Shown piece after piece: positions 20,701 through 30,546 of a stretch of DNA of 64,000 bases. The notes beneath the pieces were generated by a model. The model had not been told where the DNA came from, ran no database searches, and saw only the letters and a program-made list of their open reading frames with translations. The DNA is from Leishmania martiniquensis (lineage: Eukaryota; Euglenozoa; Kinetoplastea; Trypanosomatida; Trypanosomatidae). The stretch spans positions 500,001 through 564,000 of the forward strand of contig NC_090169.1 of the NCBI RefSeq assembly GCF_017916325.1, in the 5' to 3' direction. The translations under genes were made by a program, and so were the position numbers. Each line of letters starts with the position of its first letter. Positions within the stretch are counted from its first letter, which is position 1.

Positions 20701-22039
20701 CCTCAAGCGCGTAGGCGGCCGCGCGCGGCTCTGGTCCAAAGTTGGCGAGGTCCGCCAGGCGAAACGGAAACTGGAGAATCGGCGCCCGTGCCAGCACATC
20801 AGCCACGGGGAACGCCGCCGAAATTTGATCGGCAAATCGACCGTAGTAGCCCATGAGATACTCGCCCAGCATGCCCCACACGAACGACGCCTCTCCAGGC
20901 TTGCGGGATTCGGCAACTGCGAAGGAAGCGATGCGGTGCCGCGTCACACACCGCGCCGGCGGTGTTAACCCTTCAGCCATCGTCTTGGCAGCAGCGGCAG
21001 CGCCTGCGTCTGCCAACACAGTGGAGGTGCCGCAGTACTGCAAATCATCGGCACACTCCACGCACTCTGGTAGCTGGCCCTGACGCAGATATATGTGCCC
21101 CAAAAGGGCGGCATTGAGGATCACGTCTACAGGCGTAATAGCGGCCGGCTCGCTGCGGCTGACAGGGAAGTGCCGCAGTACGCCGAGAGCGTTGGCGGCG
21201 CAGAGTGCTGGAAGGATGCCACCTTGTGAAATGCCCGTCACGGCTTGGACGGCGACCTCCGCCGCTCCGAACTCTAGTGCAGGCGGGTCCATGGAGTAGG
21301 AATAGGCGAGGAGCACCACCCAATCTATCGCGGTGGCCACCTCCTTGGCGATACTCGAGAGCATCGCACACACAGCAGCGCGGTAAACGTCGTCAACGAT
21401 CATGACAAGACTGCCGCGCGCCCGCTTCTGCGGCTGAGGAAAGCCGGCAGCACTCCAAAGATGGCGCAGAAAGGTGCTGTACCCCTCGAGCCCGCCCTCC
21501 GTGTCTGAGCCGAGCGACTGTGCATTCAGCACCAACACAAACACAGAATCCTCCACAAGTGGTGTCGAGTTGCCCCCGTCTGATGCCACTGCGAAGCCTC
21601 GCAGGGATGTGGCAACGTTCGCGTTGCCAGCTGTGCCACTGCCGAGCACCGAAATTCGGCGTAGCATCGGCCCGATCTCGTCCGCCTTGGGCGAGACCCC
21701 CCCATAGAAGAACTGTGTCATGTGCGTCGCAGACATGTTTCGGCGTGTGGTGCGGCTCGCTTTCAGTTTCGCCTCCACTTGCTGCACCGTGGACATGAAG
21801 TCTCTAGTGGCCACACGAGCGTCGGTGGAACTGCGCGCCGTGTGTGGACCATCCTTGTCGAAAGACGGGCAGCTGTTCTGCATTGAAACGCCATGAACCA
21901 GTACGCGGCAGTTCAGCGGCACGAGCGGGGACGTGGCGAGCGCGCACGCACATACGGCGGTGAGACCATCGATGGGTGCCGCCAACACGACCTGCTTGCA
22001 CTCCTCGGTGAGGGTGAGCCGAGCTGGCGGGAAGTTCAT
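17744..22039 (-). CDS. DAT: Dihydroxyacetone-phosphate acyltransferase, glycosomal
   Basis: 1431 aa. It acylates DHAP (possibly also glycerol-3-phosphate) at the first step of ether-lipid and glycerolipid synthesis. The acyltransferase blocks appear in order: LHRSYID with H791 and D796 (block I, catalytic HX4D), GAFFMRRSF (block II), FIEGARSRTGK near 870 (block III) and VPVSLSYDEV near 905 (block IV). The last three residues are SKM, a type 1 peroxisome/glycosome targeting signal. The length is near 1430 aa, as I recall for Leishmania DAT, far larger than bacterial PlsB. An ATG at 22168 extends the frame, but it lies upstream of a T-rich tract and a TTTGACAG acceptor, so I chose the ATG at 22039. 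The ~700-residue N-terminal half has no domain I recognise. Confidence is high for the enzyme class and good for DHAP preference, by analogy with the Leishmania enzyme. Confidence 0.93.
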   Translation of the reverse strand: MNFPPARLTLTEECKQVVLAAPIDGLTAVCACALATSPLVPLNCRVLVHGVSMQNSCPSFDKDGPHTARSSTDARVATRDFMSTVQQVEAKLKASRTTRRNMSATHMTQFFYGGVSPKADEIGPMLRRISVLGSGTAGNANVATSLRGFAVASDGGNSTPLVEDSVFVLVLNAQSLGSDTEGGLEGYSTFLRHLWSAAGFPQPQKRARGSLVMIVDDVYRAAVCAMLSSIAKEVATAIDWVVLLAYSYSMDPPALEFGAAEVAVQAVTGISQGGILPALCAANALGVLRHFPVSRSEPAAITPVDVILNAALLGHIYLRQGQLPECVECADDLQYCGTSTVLADAGAAAAAKTMAEGLTPPARCVTRHRIASFAVAESRKPGEASFVWGMLGEYLMGYYGRFADQISAAFPVADVLARAPILQFPFRLADLANFGPEPRAAAYALEGWRAYQQRQRLMEAEVVKAEVAQVLKAYVAQMDGTVGCIQRIAREAAVRDKAPAAVFPASTGTAPSSFAARPYRLDEFNVALYYSLLRRLASNYALMPYHQCVALVEVDWEAYVSVVARAVLEHLARRVLCSLSGVHQDGSRFPAPPVVDIASIVGVVRNPPVGNAPVERASASAATPSPTNPKAVAANDSFAFPEPRRHFTNDIVYHGAGRIPPLPTFTRKYLDPFVFLHRIGMTANGWRADMTPGMTPQVLTAIIAQPDIQRLMTALAAKDGASKKDVEAHAKRILLQCGDTLNHVPCRATGLMVLSVFRRIYGRIDVNGGAYERLHRYFAMPRVAVVLVPLHRSYIDFLVLSEVLALMQLPLPHIVAGENFLSMGIVAALMRGSGAFFMRRSFRGDPLYAALLKGYVRHLVRARRPLEFFIEGARSRTGKTMAPRMGLLKFVCDTFYEPGQQELDDVLMVPVSLSYDEVLEATTHAKELLGVPKPKESPMNMLKARSLLNRMHGNINIHVGEPVSLRSLKKHPLKCPPPLQPHGEHLSRSAAAAANTASGRKTLDTTPSMADDRQITPAPLLATIAWHLIYRLQRNTVITPASMVSAVVECLGPYCSPSSTQLKEGSDTTATAPAAAAVMPLEKVRQGVQWLRGLLRHRGAQLSKEADELSPDRLVTLALVNLYRYLHITGDMSGVAYRSKDVVTRIAVNISTNQLIHVCVDEALIAIVAQAFGSATTPHRQPSDATGGMLLGVRSVNADVLKSQTQLLQRLLSVEFPIYAAAAPMSFASWLECTLSRLQQHCLEESTAPFELSSTNSCGGTVVHVPVTQYFYFLLQLICPHVEALYAVLVTASTLLAAFPGKLLGAADVLTTTQRVCSDLYAERKLFYVVAANKESLQHYYESLVALSVLQLKRPSGIAVLGQSKVNSGVVAYTIGSLGQEAALARLDALSGQMQALCWHPSTEAERCIGKEAIQERILRVYRELMHHSKM

Positions 22040-25000
22040 TGTCGAAGTCTTTGGCCGACAATGACGCTGAAAATCTGTCAAAGAAATGATGTGAAAGACA
22101 CACACACACACATACACACACCGAAAAAAAAGAGAAAACGCGGCTTGCGTATGCACTTCGATGCGCATACAACAAAGACATCACGCGAGGGAGGGAGGGG
22201 GGAACGAAAAGGGTCAATGAAAGAGAGTGGATTCAGAGAGAGCGAGCGGAAGTGCGCGCGGCTGCTGTGCCCTGAAGTCCCTCTACGTGCCGACTTGGAA
22301 GCCACAGCTACAGGACAGCACTGGCAAGACTGACATCCGAGAGCCAAACAAAGGCAAAGCGGCAGAAGAAAAGCGTTCGACGGTTCTTTGCGGTACACCA
22401 TCGCTACATACACCTACATGTCTGAATCGAGCTGCATTGGAAGCCACTGTATCGGTTTCGCTGTATCTAGCTCCGTCACGGAGAGGGAGAGACACAGACG
22501 AGGGGAGATGAGTCATGCGGTGCGGATGCCGACCGGGGCGCAACAAGACGGAGAAGTACGCGAAAGGGGCCACTCGCGTGCCTGCCGAGATGGTGCGCCC
22601 TCGAAAAGGAGAGGGAAAGAGGAGAAACGAGTGGCGAAGGCCACACGGTGGTGATGAAGGGGGCAGTCTCGACGTGTGCGTCTCGGATTGAGGAAAAGGG
22701 TAGAGAGTGAGAGTGACCCCTTCCCCTCTCCTCTTCCCCCGGCGATGACTCGGAAAGAGGGGCAGTGCGGAGAGGAGGGGGAAGGGAGGCTCGTGGGGTG
22801 GGAAGGACAAGAAGGGTGCCCTTCCCTCCCCCTCCCGCCCCGCCACCCACTCATACCCAGAGCGGCAGCTCCTCGGCTGATGCGACCGCAAGATGTAACT
22901 ACCAGCCCCCCTTCCCCGCATGTGTTGTGTGCCTGCTTTGAGCGCGTATCTGCGCTCGAGGAATCCAGCCTCATACCACGTGTATGTCGCTTGCCATCCA
23001 GCCCCTTTCACATTGCTGCTAACGTGAAAAGCTCTATCGGAGACAGCCACACATCCAAAAAGAAAGGGAGGGGGGAGCGGCGCGAGAAGATCGGATTCTG
23101 TGAAGATCAGCAGCAAGCCAAGCACACGCGAAAGTGAGCGCTGGAGTGTGCCCAGAGCAAAACGGCACTCGCTCTGGCTCATCAAGTCGATGCAGACGGC
23201 TGCCAGATCGGTGCGGTACTACACCTGCGTAGCGCCAAAGAAACCAGCGAACAAGCTTCTGTTCACCAGCGAGATCGGCACCACCGCATCGGGGCCGAGC
23301 AGCAGCCTGGGCGCGAGACGGCATAGGTTGTGTGGGGGCCAACTTCGCAACAAGATGGGGCTGATACCGCCGCGAGGTGTCTTCCAGCGCATCTCATCAC
23401 GCCGCGCCACTGCCGTCAAGCGCGTCCTGATGTGCTGCAACCCCTCTCTGCCTCAGACGAGTCGCCAGGACTCTTGCCAGCGTCCCTGTCACGCCTTTCC
23501 CCCTTTACGGAGGAGAGAAGGCCCCTGCCTGAAGTTGCTGTCGCCTGTTCATCTCTGCGATAGGCGGCGATAGCCGCAGCGACAGAGACGCGGCGTGCTC
23601 CGTGAAGAGACAGAAAGGCCGCGTCGGCCGGTGCTGAACTGCACACACACACACACAATCACGCGAGTCGATGTAGAGGACGGAAAGCCAGTAGATGGAC
23701 GACGATCACGTGCATCTAAGTGCTTCACAGCACCAAAGTGATGCGCCTCGTAGTGCAGGAGGTCGTCCATCCAGCATAGAGGGGAGAAGCGACAGCCCAG
23801 CGCTGCCATCTTCGGCGTGTGCAGCCTTGGCAACACTGTCGGCGTCCTGCTACCTTTACTGCGCGAGGTGTACGAGTACCCGTACGAGGATGAAGACGCC
23901 TCCAGGGGGGGGCGCCACTGGAAGTGGCAGCGGCGGCGATAGGTAGAGAGGAGACGCAGAGGCTAAGGAGATGACTGAGCTGACAGAATATGTCTGCGGC
24001 TCGAAAGCCCTCCCACCAATGTGCAAAGGCGCGAAGATGGAAAAGAGAAATACGCGCCCGAAGTGCACGCGCGATGGTGGGCGTGGGCGGCAGGCGCAGT
24101 GGCGCCGCAGTTGGTGGCCATGGCCGGCGGTGCTGGTAACAGCGAGAGGGCGGGTTCTGATAGTAGGACAAGCACCCGGCGGTACTTCGAGGTAGTCGTT
24201 GACGACTTGAGCTGCTTTGCAAGCCCCTCGAGCTCATCCGTGGAGCACATTGAGCACCCCTCCCAACAGGGACGTTCCACCTTTCCAGCTGCAACATCTG
24301 TGGTGGAGTCAGAAAGCCGGGCAGGATGACGACTGACTGCACCACCGCCCCCTTCATCGTTGAAAGCGAGATGGCCCTCGACGCGCCGCTACCATCGACG
24401 TTGCGGAGGACTTTCCATGAGCGAGGTGGTATGTAGTGTGCTGCCACAGCCGCCTGGGCCTGGGCCGCATCCGCCGCTGTAGCACCCCACTCCCCCATGC
24501 CTACCTTTTCGGCGCGGACCAGCGTGGGTGCGTTGCGGCCGGTGGAGGCTGAAAGGGGAAGTGAAAGCAGTCACTGCGCCACTGAGCGACGGCGAAACGG
24601 TGATGCGCGGTGCTCCACCCGGCAGCAGTTTTTCCGCTCGACGTGGCATCCGCAACCACAAGTTACGGAGTTGGTGGCTGACGTGGGAGGGCTCGCGAAG
24701 GTGATCCCAGCGCGTCTATCGCAGAAGCTGGAAGATTGCGCTTGTGCTCTGAGGCTCGCTGGCCCGCCTCCTCGGGACAGGAAGCCGAGTCCATGACGGC
24801 CAAAGCACTGCTTGTCGCCTCTGCTGCGGACGAAAGTGAGACAGGATGCCGCGCTGCCGCAGCAGCGACAGGCGTCCGTACAGGTGGAAAGGCGACGAGG
24901 GTGTGGATCGAGTGCGAAGGTCGGCAGCAAAACGGAAAGAGTTAGACAGAGAGAGGCAAGCCGGAATGCGTGGAGCGAGACTGCTTTTCACGTGTGCCGC

Positions 25001-26041
25001 ACCAACAGAAGGGGATTAGACTCATGCACAGCTGCCCTACCGAGCAGCACCGGCGATCTTCAAGTATCTTCTCGGGCCGCTGGTCTATCGGCCAACACCA
25101 CTTAGAGCTGGCCGGGGGGAGAGAGGGCGTGAAGATGAAGGAGATAGGAAGGGGGGAGTAAGTGTTGGATGAGCGCCATATTACCATTGGCAGTAAAGCG
25201 GGTACGGAGGAAGAGGGGGGGTAGACTCAGACTAAGAACACGGAAGGAGAAAAGAGATGCGCTCCATGCCGCGCGCCCCGCGCACCCGTCTTGCTTTCCG
25301 TTCCGCGTGCCAACGTCGCTCTTCCTTCTTTCCTCTTATGTTACACGTTCGCCGTCGCGCTCACCAGTCAAGGCATCTGTGTGATCGGTGCGGGTATTTC
25401 TGCCGCTAATGTGCGGAGAATGAGGGGCAGAGAAGGGGGGAGGGCGGAACGGCGAGTGAGTCACCGAAAGAGGCCGCGACCCGAGAGCCTCTGGGCCTAC
25501 GGGGGTACTGCACCCTCGTCGATGAGTGGGAGGAGAGAGGAAAAAGAGCGGCTCAAACGCACGCACACAAGAAACCTCTCGAGTTACACCGCAAGCATCA
25601 AATCTGTGCCTCCCCCTCCCCTTAGCCCCTCTTCCGCCCACATGCATGCACATGTCACTCCAACATAGCTACCGATGCTGCCCTAGTCTTTCCTCGGCTT
25701 CTTTCATGACGCGCCCTCTAGAGGCAGCGTTATAAACTCTGCAGTTCTTGCCTCGATGGCGCGGCAGCGCTCCGGCAAAGCTGAGCAGAACAGATGGGGA
25801 AGGAGAGAAGATCGCAGAGGGCCTTCAGCTTCGCTCTCACCTTCCCCCAACAGGCAGAGGTCAGCCGTACCGCGCGACAACTTTGGCAACAAATAGCAGC
25901 AGGCAGCCACGTGTGCCCTAGCGATTCGAGAACACACAGGGCCAACGAAGGAGTGGAGGAGCATAACAGACAGCGCACCTACGCCGACCAGACAAGCTGT
26001 AAAGCAGCGTGGCGCGTAGCTCGGTGACTGGTAAACAAACG
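22040..26041. other. 4-kb gene-poor spacer with possible decayed coding sequence
   Basis: No clear gene. Between about 23100 and 24990 several short frames on both strands have ordered codon-like composition but are broken by stops and frame changes. Plus-strand examples begin at 23191 (MQTAARSVRYYTC) and 24795. The longest ATG frame on the transcribed strand is 24498-23725 (257 codons); its second half looks like untranslated sequence. A (CA)n run lies near 22100-22122. I read the block as UTRs plus a possible gene relic of undetermined strand. No family was recognised. Confidence 0.35.
22075..22076 (-). promoter_or_regulatory. Candidate trans-splice acceptor of DAT
   Basis: On the minus strand TTTTCTCTTTTTTTT, a GT-rich run and then TTTCTTTGACAG precede the ATG at 22039 by 35 bases. 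This decides the start over the ATG at 22168, which would be removed from the mature mRNA. Confidence 0.55.
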
Positions 26042-27616
26042 TTAGTTCACCGGCTCCTCTGCCTCCTCGTCCTCGCCGTAGTCCAAGTCCTCCGCATCCC
26101 AGTCGATACCTCCCTGCTGCGCGTGCGCCTCGTGCTGCTTCTTGGCGCGCTGCTTTCGGTTGCAAATGAGTTCCTCGTCGCTGTCGCTGGAGGCCCCCTT
26201 CCCCACTGACTCCGCTCTCGCCGCGGCGGCCGCCGCCTTCTTGCTCTTTGTGTTTTTCTTCGCCTTCTTTCCCTTTGCGCAGTCGTCGTCACTGTCATCC
26301 ACCGCTACTGCACCCCCGCCAGGGCTGTTGGCGCTCTTCTTACCTTTCGTGGTTTTTCCGCGGCGGCCGCGGGCCCCATCATCGCCCCTGTCGTCTTTGA
26401 GGTCATATGAGGGGCCTATGCCAAGCCTCTGCAACTCGGCCACGATATCGCCCCCAGCAGCTGCGCCACCCGGCCCAACGCGGCGCCTACCGTTGATGAG
26501 CGGCTCATCATCGCTGTTACCACTCTGCTGACCTCGGTGGCTGCGTCGCGCGGCGCCCTTCACCTTGGTGGCTCGGCCCCGCTTGCCCTCGCCATCGCTC
26601 TGGCGCTTTTCGCTGGAGGTGCCCTCCGCGTTCAACCCGACGCTGCTGCTCACTCCCGTGCCGCCACTGCGACCATCGCTGCGACCACCGTTAAACCCAC
26701 CAGCAGGCGAGGATAGTGTGGCTGCAGCGCGCCTCGAGTCGCCCATGACCGCCTCCTCCTCTGTACGTCCTCGTTGCGCGTTAGCATTCGAGACGGCGTT
26801 GGCATCGAGGAGAGCATCCGAATCACTAACCTCCGTCACAGCGGCGTCCACCATGTGGATTGTACTACCAGGGGGCAGCTCCTGCTTGACAAAGCGGTCG
26901 AGGTCTCGGAACAGGTTTGGCTGCATGAGCAGCAATAGCGAGCAGCCGGCACTGCCCTCGCCACCGCCGCTGCAGCTAGGGTCGCCCGTTCCCGGGTCCT
27001 TCTCCACCACATCCACGTCGTTGCCGCGGCACCAGTCACGCAGCTTCTCGAGAGCCGCCTCGGACGTCGTTGTGCAGCGAATCTTCATGTTCGCCCGAGC
27101 AATGGGGATAATGTTCGAGTCGGTGAGCAGGTGAATGAGGGCCAGCGCCTGCTTCTTTACTGGTTGATCGAGCTTCACAGCAGCACCAATGGAGCGGAGT
27201 GCCTGCTCTATGACGGGCGAGGGGAAGGGGTACTGCGTCTTCGTATTGATGCACTTCTGTGAAATGATGACGGCGATATCCTTGAACATTTCATCCACCT
27301 CCGCCGTGCGCTCCTGCTGCGCCACCTGCAGCTCTCCATGGTCTAGCATGTACTTGATTGCCTCCTGCTCCGTCATATTCCTTCCAAAGACCGTCTGAAT
27401 CTCCTTCTCGGAAGCGAGGTAGCCGCGAGCGACGTTCGAGAAAATGCGCTCGACCTGCAGCACCTCATCCAAGCGATTCTCCGTGCCACCGCGGTACGAG
27501 ACGACCTTGTTCTTGTAGCATGCGATCTCTAGCTTGACCCCGTTCTTGGAGTACCGTACCACCGCGATGTTTGTGTGTCGCCGCTGCGAAAGCGGAAATT
27601 GCATACGAGCGCTCAT
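26042..27616 (-). CDS. SBDS: SBDS / Sdo1 ribosome maturation factor with long Lys-rich C-terminal tail
   Basis: 524 aa. SBDS works with the GTPase EFL1 to release eIF6 from the 60S subunit. The first ~260 residues follow SBDS closely: the FYSH domain (HTNIAVVRYSKNG, CYKNKVVSYRGG, LDEVLQVERIFSNV), the helical second domain (EMFKDIAVIISQKC, KTQYPFPSPVIEQAL) and the third domain (IIPIARANMKIR, LFRDLDRFVKQEL). The rest, about 240 residues, is low complexity: Ser/Gly/Asp stretches, then alternating Lys-rich and acidic segments (KKNTKSKKAAAA) ending acidic. Human SBDS is about 250 aa, so the protein is doubled in length. Trypanosomatid SBDS proteins are known to carry such extensions. The ATG at 27616 was chosen because the frame upstream is a leader containing pyrimidine tracts; a second Met lies four codons later. 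Confidence 0.93.
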   Translation of the reverse strand: MSARMQFPLSQRRHTNIAVVRYSKNGVKLEIACYKNKVVSYRGGTENRLDEVLQVERIFSNVARGYLASEKEIQTVFGRNMTEQEAIKYMLDHGELQVAQQERTAEVDEMFKDIAVIISQKCINTKTQYPFPSPVIEQALRSIGAAVKLDQPVKKQALALIHLLTDSNIIPIARANMKIRCTTTSEAALEKLRDWCRGNDVDVVEKDPGTGDPSCSGGGEGSAGCSLLLLMQPNLFRDLDRFVKQELPPGSTIHMVDAAVTEVSDSDALLDANAVSNANAQRGRTEEEAVMGDSRRAAATLSSPAGGFNGGRSDGRSGGTGVSSSVGLNAEGTSSEKRQSDGEGKRGRATKVKGAARRSHRGQQSGNSDDEPLINGRRRVGPGGAAAGGDIVAELQRLGIGPSYDLKDDRGDDGARGRRGKTTKGKKSANSPGGGAVAVDDSDDDCAKGKKAKKNTKSKKAAAAAARAESVGKGASSDSDEELICNRKQRAKKQHEAHAQQGGIDWDAEDLDYGEDEEAEEPVN

Positions 27617-28500
27617 GGCTGAGACCACTAGGTGTTGAATCACTGCGAATGGGCTGCGTTGGCGTGCAGGGGAGGGGGGAGGTGGAGAGACGCTGAGCTT
27701 CGGGCCCACTGTTGCTGCTGTTCGTGACGTACACGATCGATGGACGTATGCGGCGAAGACGACGAGGAGAAGCGAGGGGCAACGAACTGCCTTCGAGATT
27801 CCGCAAAACCGTGCGGGAAGGCACAACCAGGGTGACAGGGCGAGCGGATGCGATGCTGCACAAACAACACCGCCAAAGGGGGGAGGGGGGGGAGAGCGAA
27901 AGAAAAAGTGTGCGACTCAAAAGGTGACGGAACTTATCAGCGTTGTCCTTGAGAGATTACGCGTGTGTGTGTGTGTGTGTTTTGAGAAGGGAAAGAGAGG
28001 GAGGAGAAAGAGGGAGATCGGCGAGAGGCGCAAAGGCATTCGTGGCTGGAACGCACCCACATGGAGCATGAAGGAAAGAGAAAATGCGGTGAGCGGCGGG
28101 CAGTGCGGCGGATGGTACGTGCGCGGGTGCGTCTACTGCTCTCACATGCGATACCCGTACCTTAACGGAGAAGAACGCAAAAGAGCGCCCTGTCAAGCGC
28201 CGGCGCAAGGCCCACGCCGAGCCGGGAGGGAGCAGAATGGGGGAGAGGCGGGTGGGTAACGCGGGCTGCAGGGGATAGCGGCAGAAAAAAAGGTTCAACG
28301 TACAGCTATACAAGTACACGGGAGGTGAACAGGAAAGGAGAAAGGAGGGGCGGTGCGCGCCTGTGACTGGAAGGGTAGAGACAGGAGCGCCTCACGCGTC
28401 GCCTCACATCACCGCCATCCATGTACATCCAGTAAGTTACCGGTGCACGCCTTCTCTATCAAGCAAGAACTACTTTCTGAACTCGGACACGTCGCCTCGG
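27617..28500. other. Intergenic spacer between Spef1-like and SBDS genes
   Basis: 884 bases without a gene. It holds a pyrimidine tract on the minus strand at about 27670-27682 followed by CAG sites, the likely splice region of SBDS, and a (TG)n run at about 27963-27980. Confidence 0.5.
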
Positions 28501-29298
28501 CTATGTCGGCATACGACCGAACTTCTGGCGGTATTGGCTGAGCTTTTCATCCTTCACACGCACCAGCTCCTCTAACTTCACAATCTTCTCGGAGAGAATG
28601 GCCACCGTCTCGCGCAGCTCCTGAATTGTGTAGTCTTTCTCACGCACCGCCTGCACCAAATCCGCCGCCTCAGTCACCGCCGGCGGCGTCGGCTGCCGCT
28701 GTGGCTGAGGTCGCCTTGGGGGTGCCTGCTGGCCAGCTGAAGGAGACCCCTGAGGGGGTCCTACCCGGCCAGCCGGCGCTCCAGAGGACGAGGGCCGGCC
28801 ACTTCCGCGATGAGCGGCGGCGGCAGAGGCTACACCATCCTTCGCGTGGTTGTTTTCTCGAGTCTGCGGCAGCAGCGGTGGCGAGTCCGCGTACTGCATC
28901 TTCTCGTATTCATGCATATCCCCCATCAGCAGCATCTCGTCTCGCCGCGCTTTGATCTGCGCAACTTTCATGCGCAACGCACGCAGGAAGCGCTCGATGG
29001 CGCCAGGCACGGCTGCTATGATGTCCTCCACCTCCTCAGGGGGCACCTCGAAGTACAGCTTACGCAGCACCTTCGCATTCAGCGTTCTCCAGTTGTCTAG
29101 CTTCTTTGCGTGTGACATTGCAGGGACGTAGTTGTGCAGGTCGACTAACTTCGGGAAGAAGAACTTCAGTATCTCAGCCACGGAGCATCCGTCAGCGAAG
29201 TCGCGGGCAATATTTCGCTTCGGCCGCGAGAGTGGTATCTCATCCACCCACGTGTAAAGCTCATGAAGATCCTCCTCCGTGAAGGGGACGGACGCCAT
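28501..29298 (-). CDS. SPEF1: Spef1/CLAMP-type calponin-homology microtubule-associated protein
   Basis: 265 aa. The N-terminal ~100 residues form the Spef-type CH domain: LYTWVDEIPLSRPKRN, RDFADGCSVAEILKFFFP and HNYVPAMSHAKKLDNW, then LNRKVL-like LNAKVLRKLYFEV, all close to animal SPEF1. A Pro/Gln/Gly-rich linker (about 150-205) leads to a C-terminal coiled coil (REKDYTIQELRETVAILSEK and following heptads), again as in SPEF1. Family members bind and bundle microtubules of cilia, and in trypanosomes Spef1 marks the microtubule quartet beside the flagellum; the same role is inferred here. The frame is open 143 codons further upstream, but that part has pyrimidine tracts and a CACACACAG acceptor at 29369, so the ATG at 29298 is preferred. 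Confidence 0.92.
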   Translation of the reverse strand: MASVPFTEEDLHELYTWVDEIPLSRPKRNIARDFADGCSVAEILKFFFPKLVDLHNYVPAMSHAKKLDNWRTLNAKVLRKLYFEVPPEEVEDIIAAVPGAIERFLRALRMKVAQIKARRDEMLLMGDMHEYEKMQYADSPPLLPQTRENNHAKDGVASAAAAHRGSGRPSSSGAPAGRVGPPQGSPSAGQQAPPRRPQPQRQPTPPAVTEAADLVQAVREKDYTIQELRETVAILSEKIVKLEELVRVKDEKLSQYRQKFGRMPT

Positions 29299-29368
29299 GA
29301 TGACGACGACGGACGCGGCCAAGGCGCTAATTCCTCGTGGCGGTGGTAATAGTAGCAGTGCCTTGTGC

Positions 29369-29370
29369 CT
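29369..29370 (-). promoter_or_regulatory. Candidate trans-splice acceptor of Spef1-like gene
   Basis: A long C/T tract (about 29376-29420 on the minus strand) is followed by CACACACAG, 71 bases before the ATG at 29298. Confidence 0.5.
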
Positions 29371-30546
29371 GTGTGTGACAAAGGAAGAGAAACGGGGAGT
29401 GGGGGGAGGGAAGAGGAAGAGGGCCGCGACGGCGGTGGCGCTGCTGCCGAAGACGGCAGCGAAAAGAGCAGCACAGCGGGCGAGAGAGAACGATCTGTGT
29501 ATTCGTTGAGGTGCGCGCTCTTCCCTTTCCTGCTGTATCACCTTTGCACATGCAGGGACGCTTGGGGTGGGGGTGGGAGCCTCTTCGAAGGGGGCGAGAG
29601 AGAAATGAGGTGGGAGAGGGGAGGTCGCGAGGCCCGAGATGAGCGAAGTAGTAAAGAGAATCTCTATTGAAAAGAAAAAAAACGTGTGAGAGTAACAAAA
29701 GCGCATAGATCGTGGAGCGTTGAGCATCCCCCTCTTGCGGGAGGGGGGAGGGGGAGCGGCGAAGAAGGTCTGCGCACCGGCGCGCCGCCGCCTGAGAAAT
29801 TAGTGTCGCTCCGTCCGTTTCTGCCCTCCCTTCCCCTCCTCACTCCTCCTCGCCCTCGCGTTCTTGTCGACCCCGGGGCGCCCATACGCGCGCGTGTGTG
29901 TGTGTTGTTGCGTCGGGGATTTAACGGTAGCAGATGCGCCATTCGGTAGTATCTCTCCCTCACTGATGAATGACACACGATGAGTAGGGGGAGCGGCGTG
30001 AAGAGGTTACACGCACAGTCGTCTTCCTCACACGTTCGGCGATACATAGAAGTCCACCACCGCCGCCCTCGCTTCGCCTCCGCGTTCCGTGTCGCGAGGA
30101 CGGGTACGAGAGCAATGAAAGCAAGCAAGAGAAGCAGGGGGAGGGGAAGAGAAGAAAGAGAAGCCTCGTGGCGCCTTCCGACTGGATCTAACGTAGGCGA
30201 ACGAGCTCGAGGACCTGCGCCCATCTACGGTTCATGATAGCTTCTAAAGACTGCAACAAGGCCGCAAGACGGATAGGATGGGTGCCCAAGGCAAAAGGGC
30301 GGGGGGAGGGGAAGAGGAGTGAAGCCCCCCCACCCCTCCACCCACCCCTGCACTCCCCCGCCCCATATATACAGACACATATGCACCGTGGAGGACGGAT
30401 GCCCCTAGTGCTTGTGCACCTCGAAACAAAGGAGCACACTAACATACTGTTACGCACAGGCCTCTGCCAGCACGCGCACAAGCAGGCTAAGCCAAGCAAC
30501 GCTGCCGGTGCCTCCTTTATCGTCTCTCCCGCCGCGTCTAGTCCCC
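29371..30546. other. Intergenic spacer upstream of Spef1-like gene
   Basis: About 1.2 kb, no gene seen. Purine-rich on the plus strand (pyrimidine-rich in the transcript) at 29380-29640 and 29700-29760. The rest would be the 3'UTR of the giant upstream gene. Confidence 0.5.

Noticed and set aside
22040..22168. ATG at 22168 as DAT start (adds 43 residues)
   Set aside because: The extension encodes translated TG repeats and a poly-T tract and lies upstream of the best splice acceptor.
23725..24498. 257-codon ATG frame on the transcribed strand
   Set aside because: The first third is codon-like, the rest resembles untranslated sequence, and competing frames on the other strand look as good. 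Kept only as a region note.
28501..29727. 408-residue version of the Spef1-like protein
   Set aside because: The extra 143 codons hold pyrimidine tracts and no family similarity, and the CH domain begins right after the ATG at 29298.
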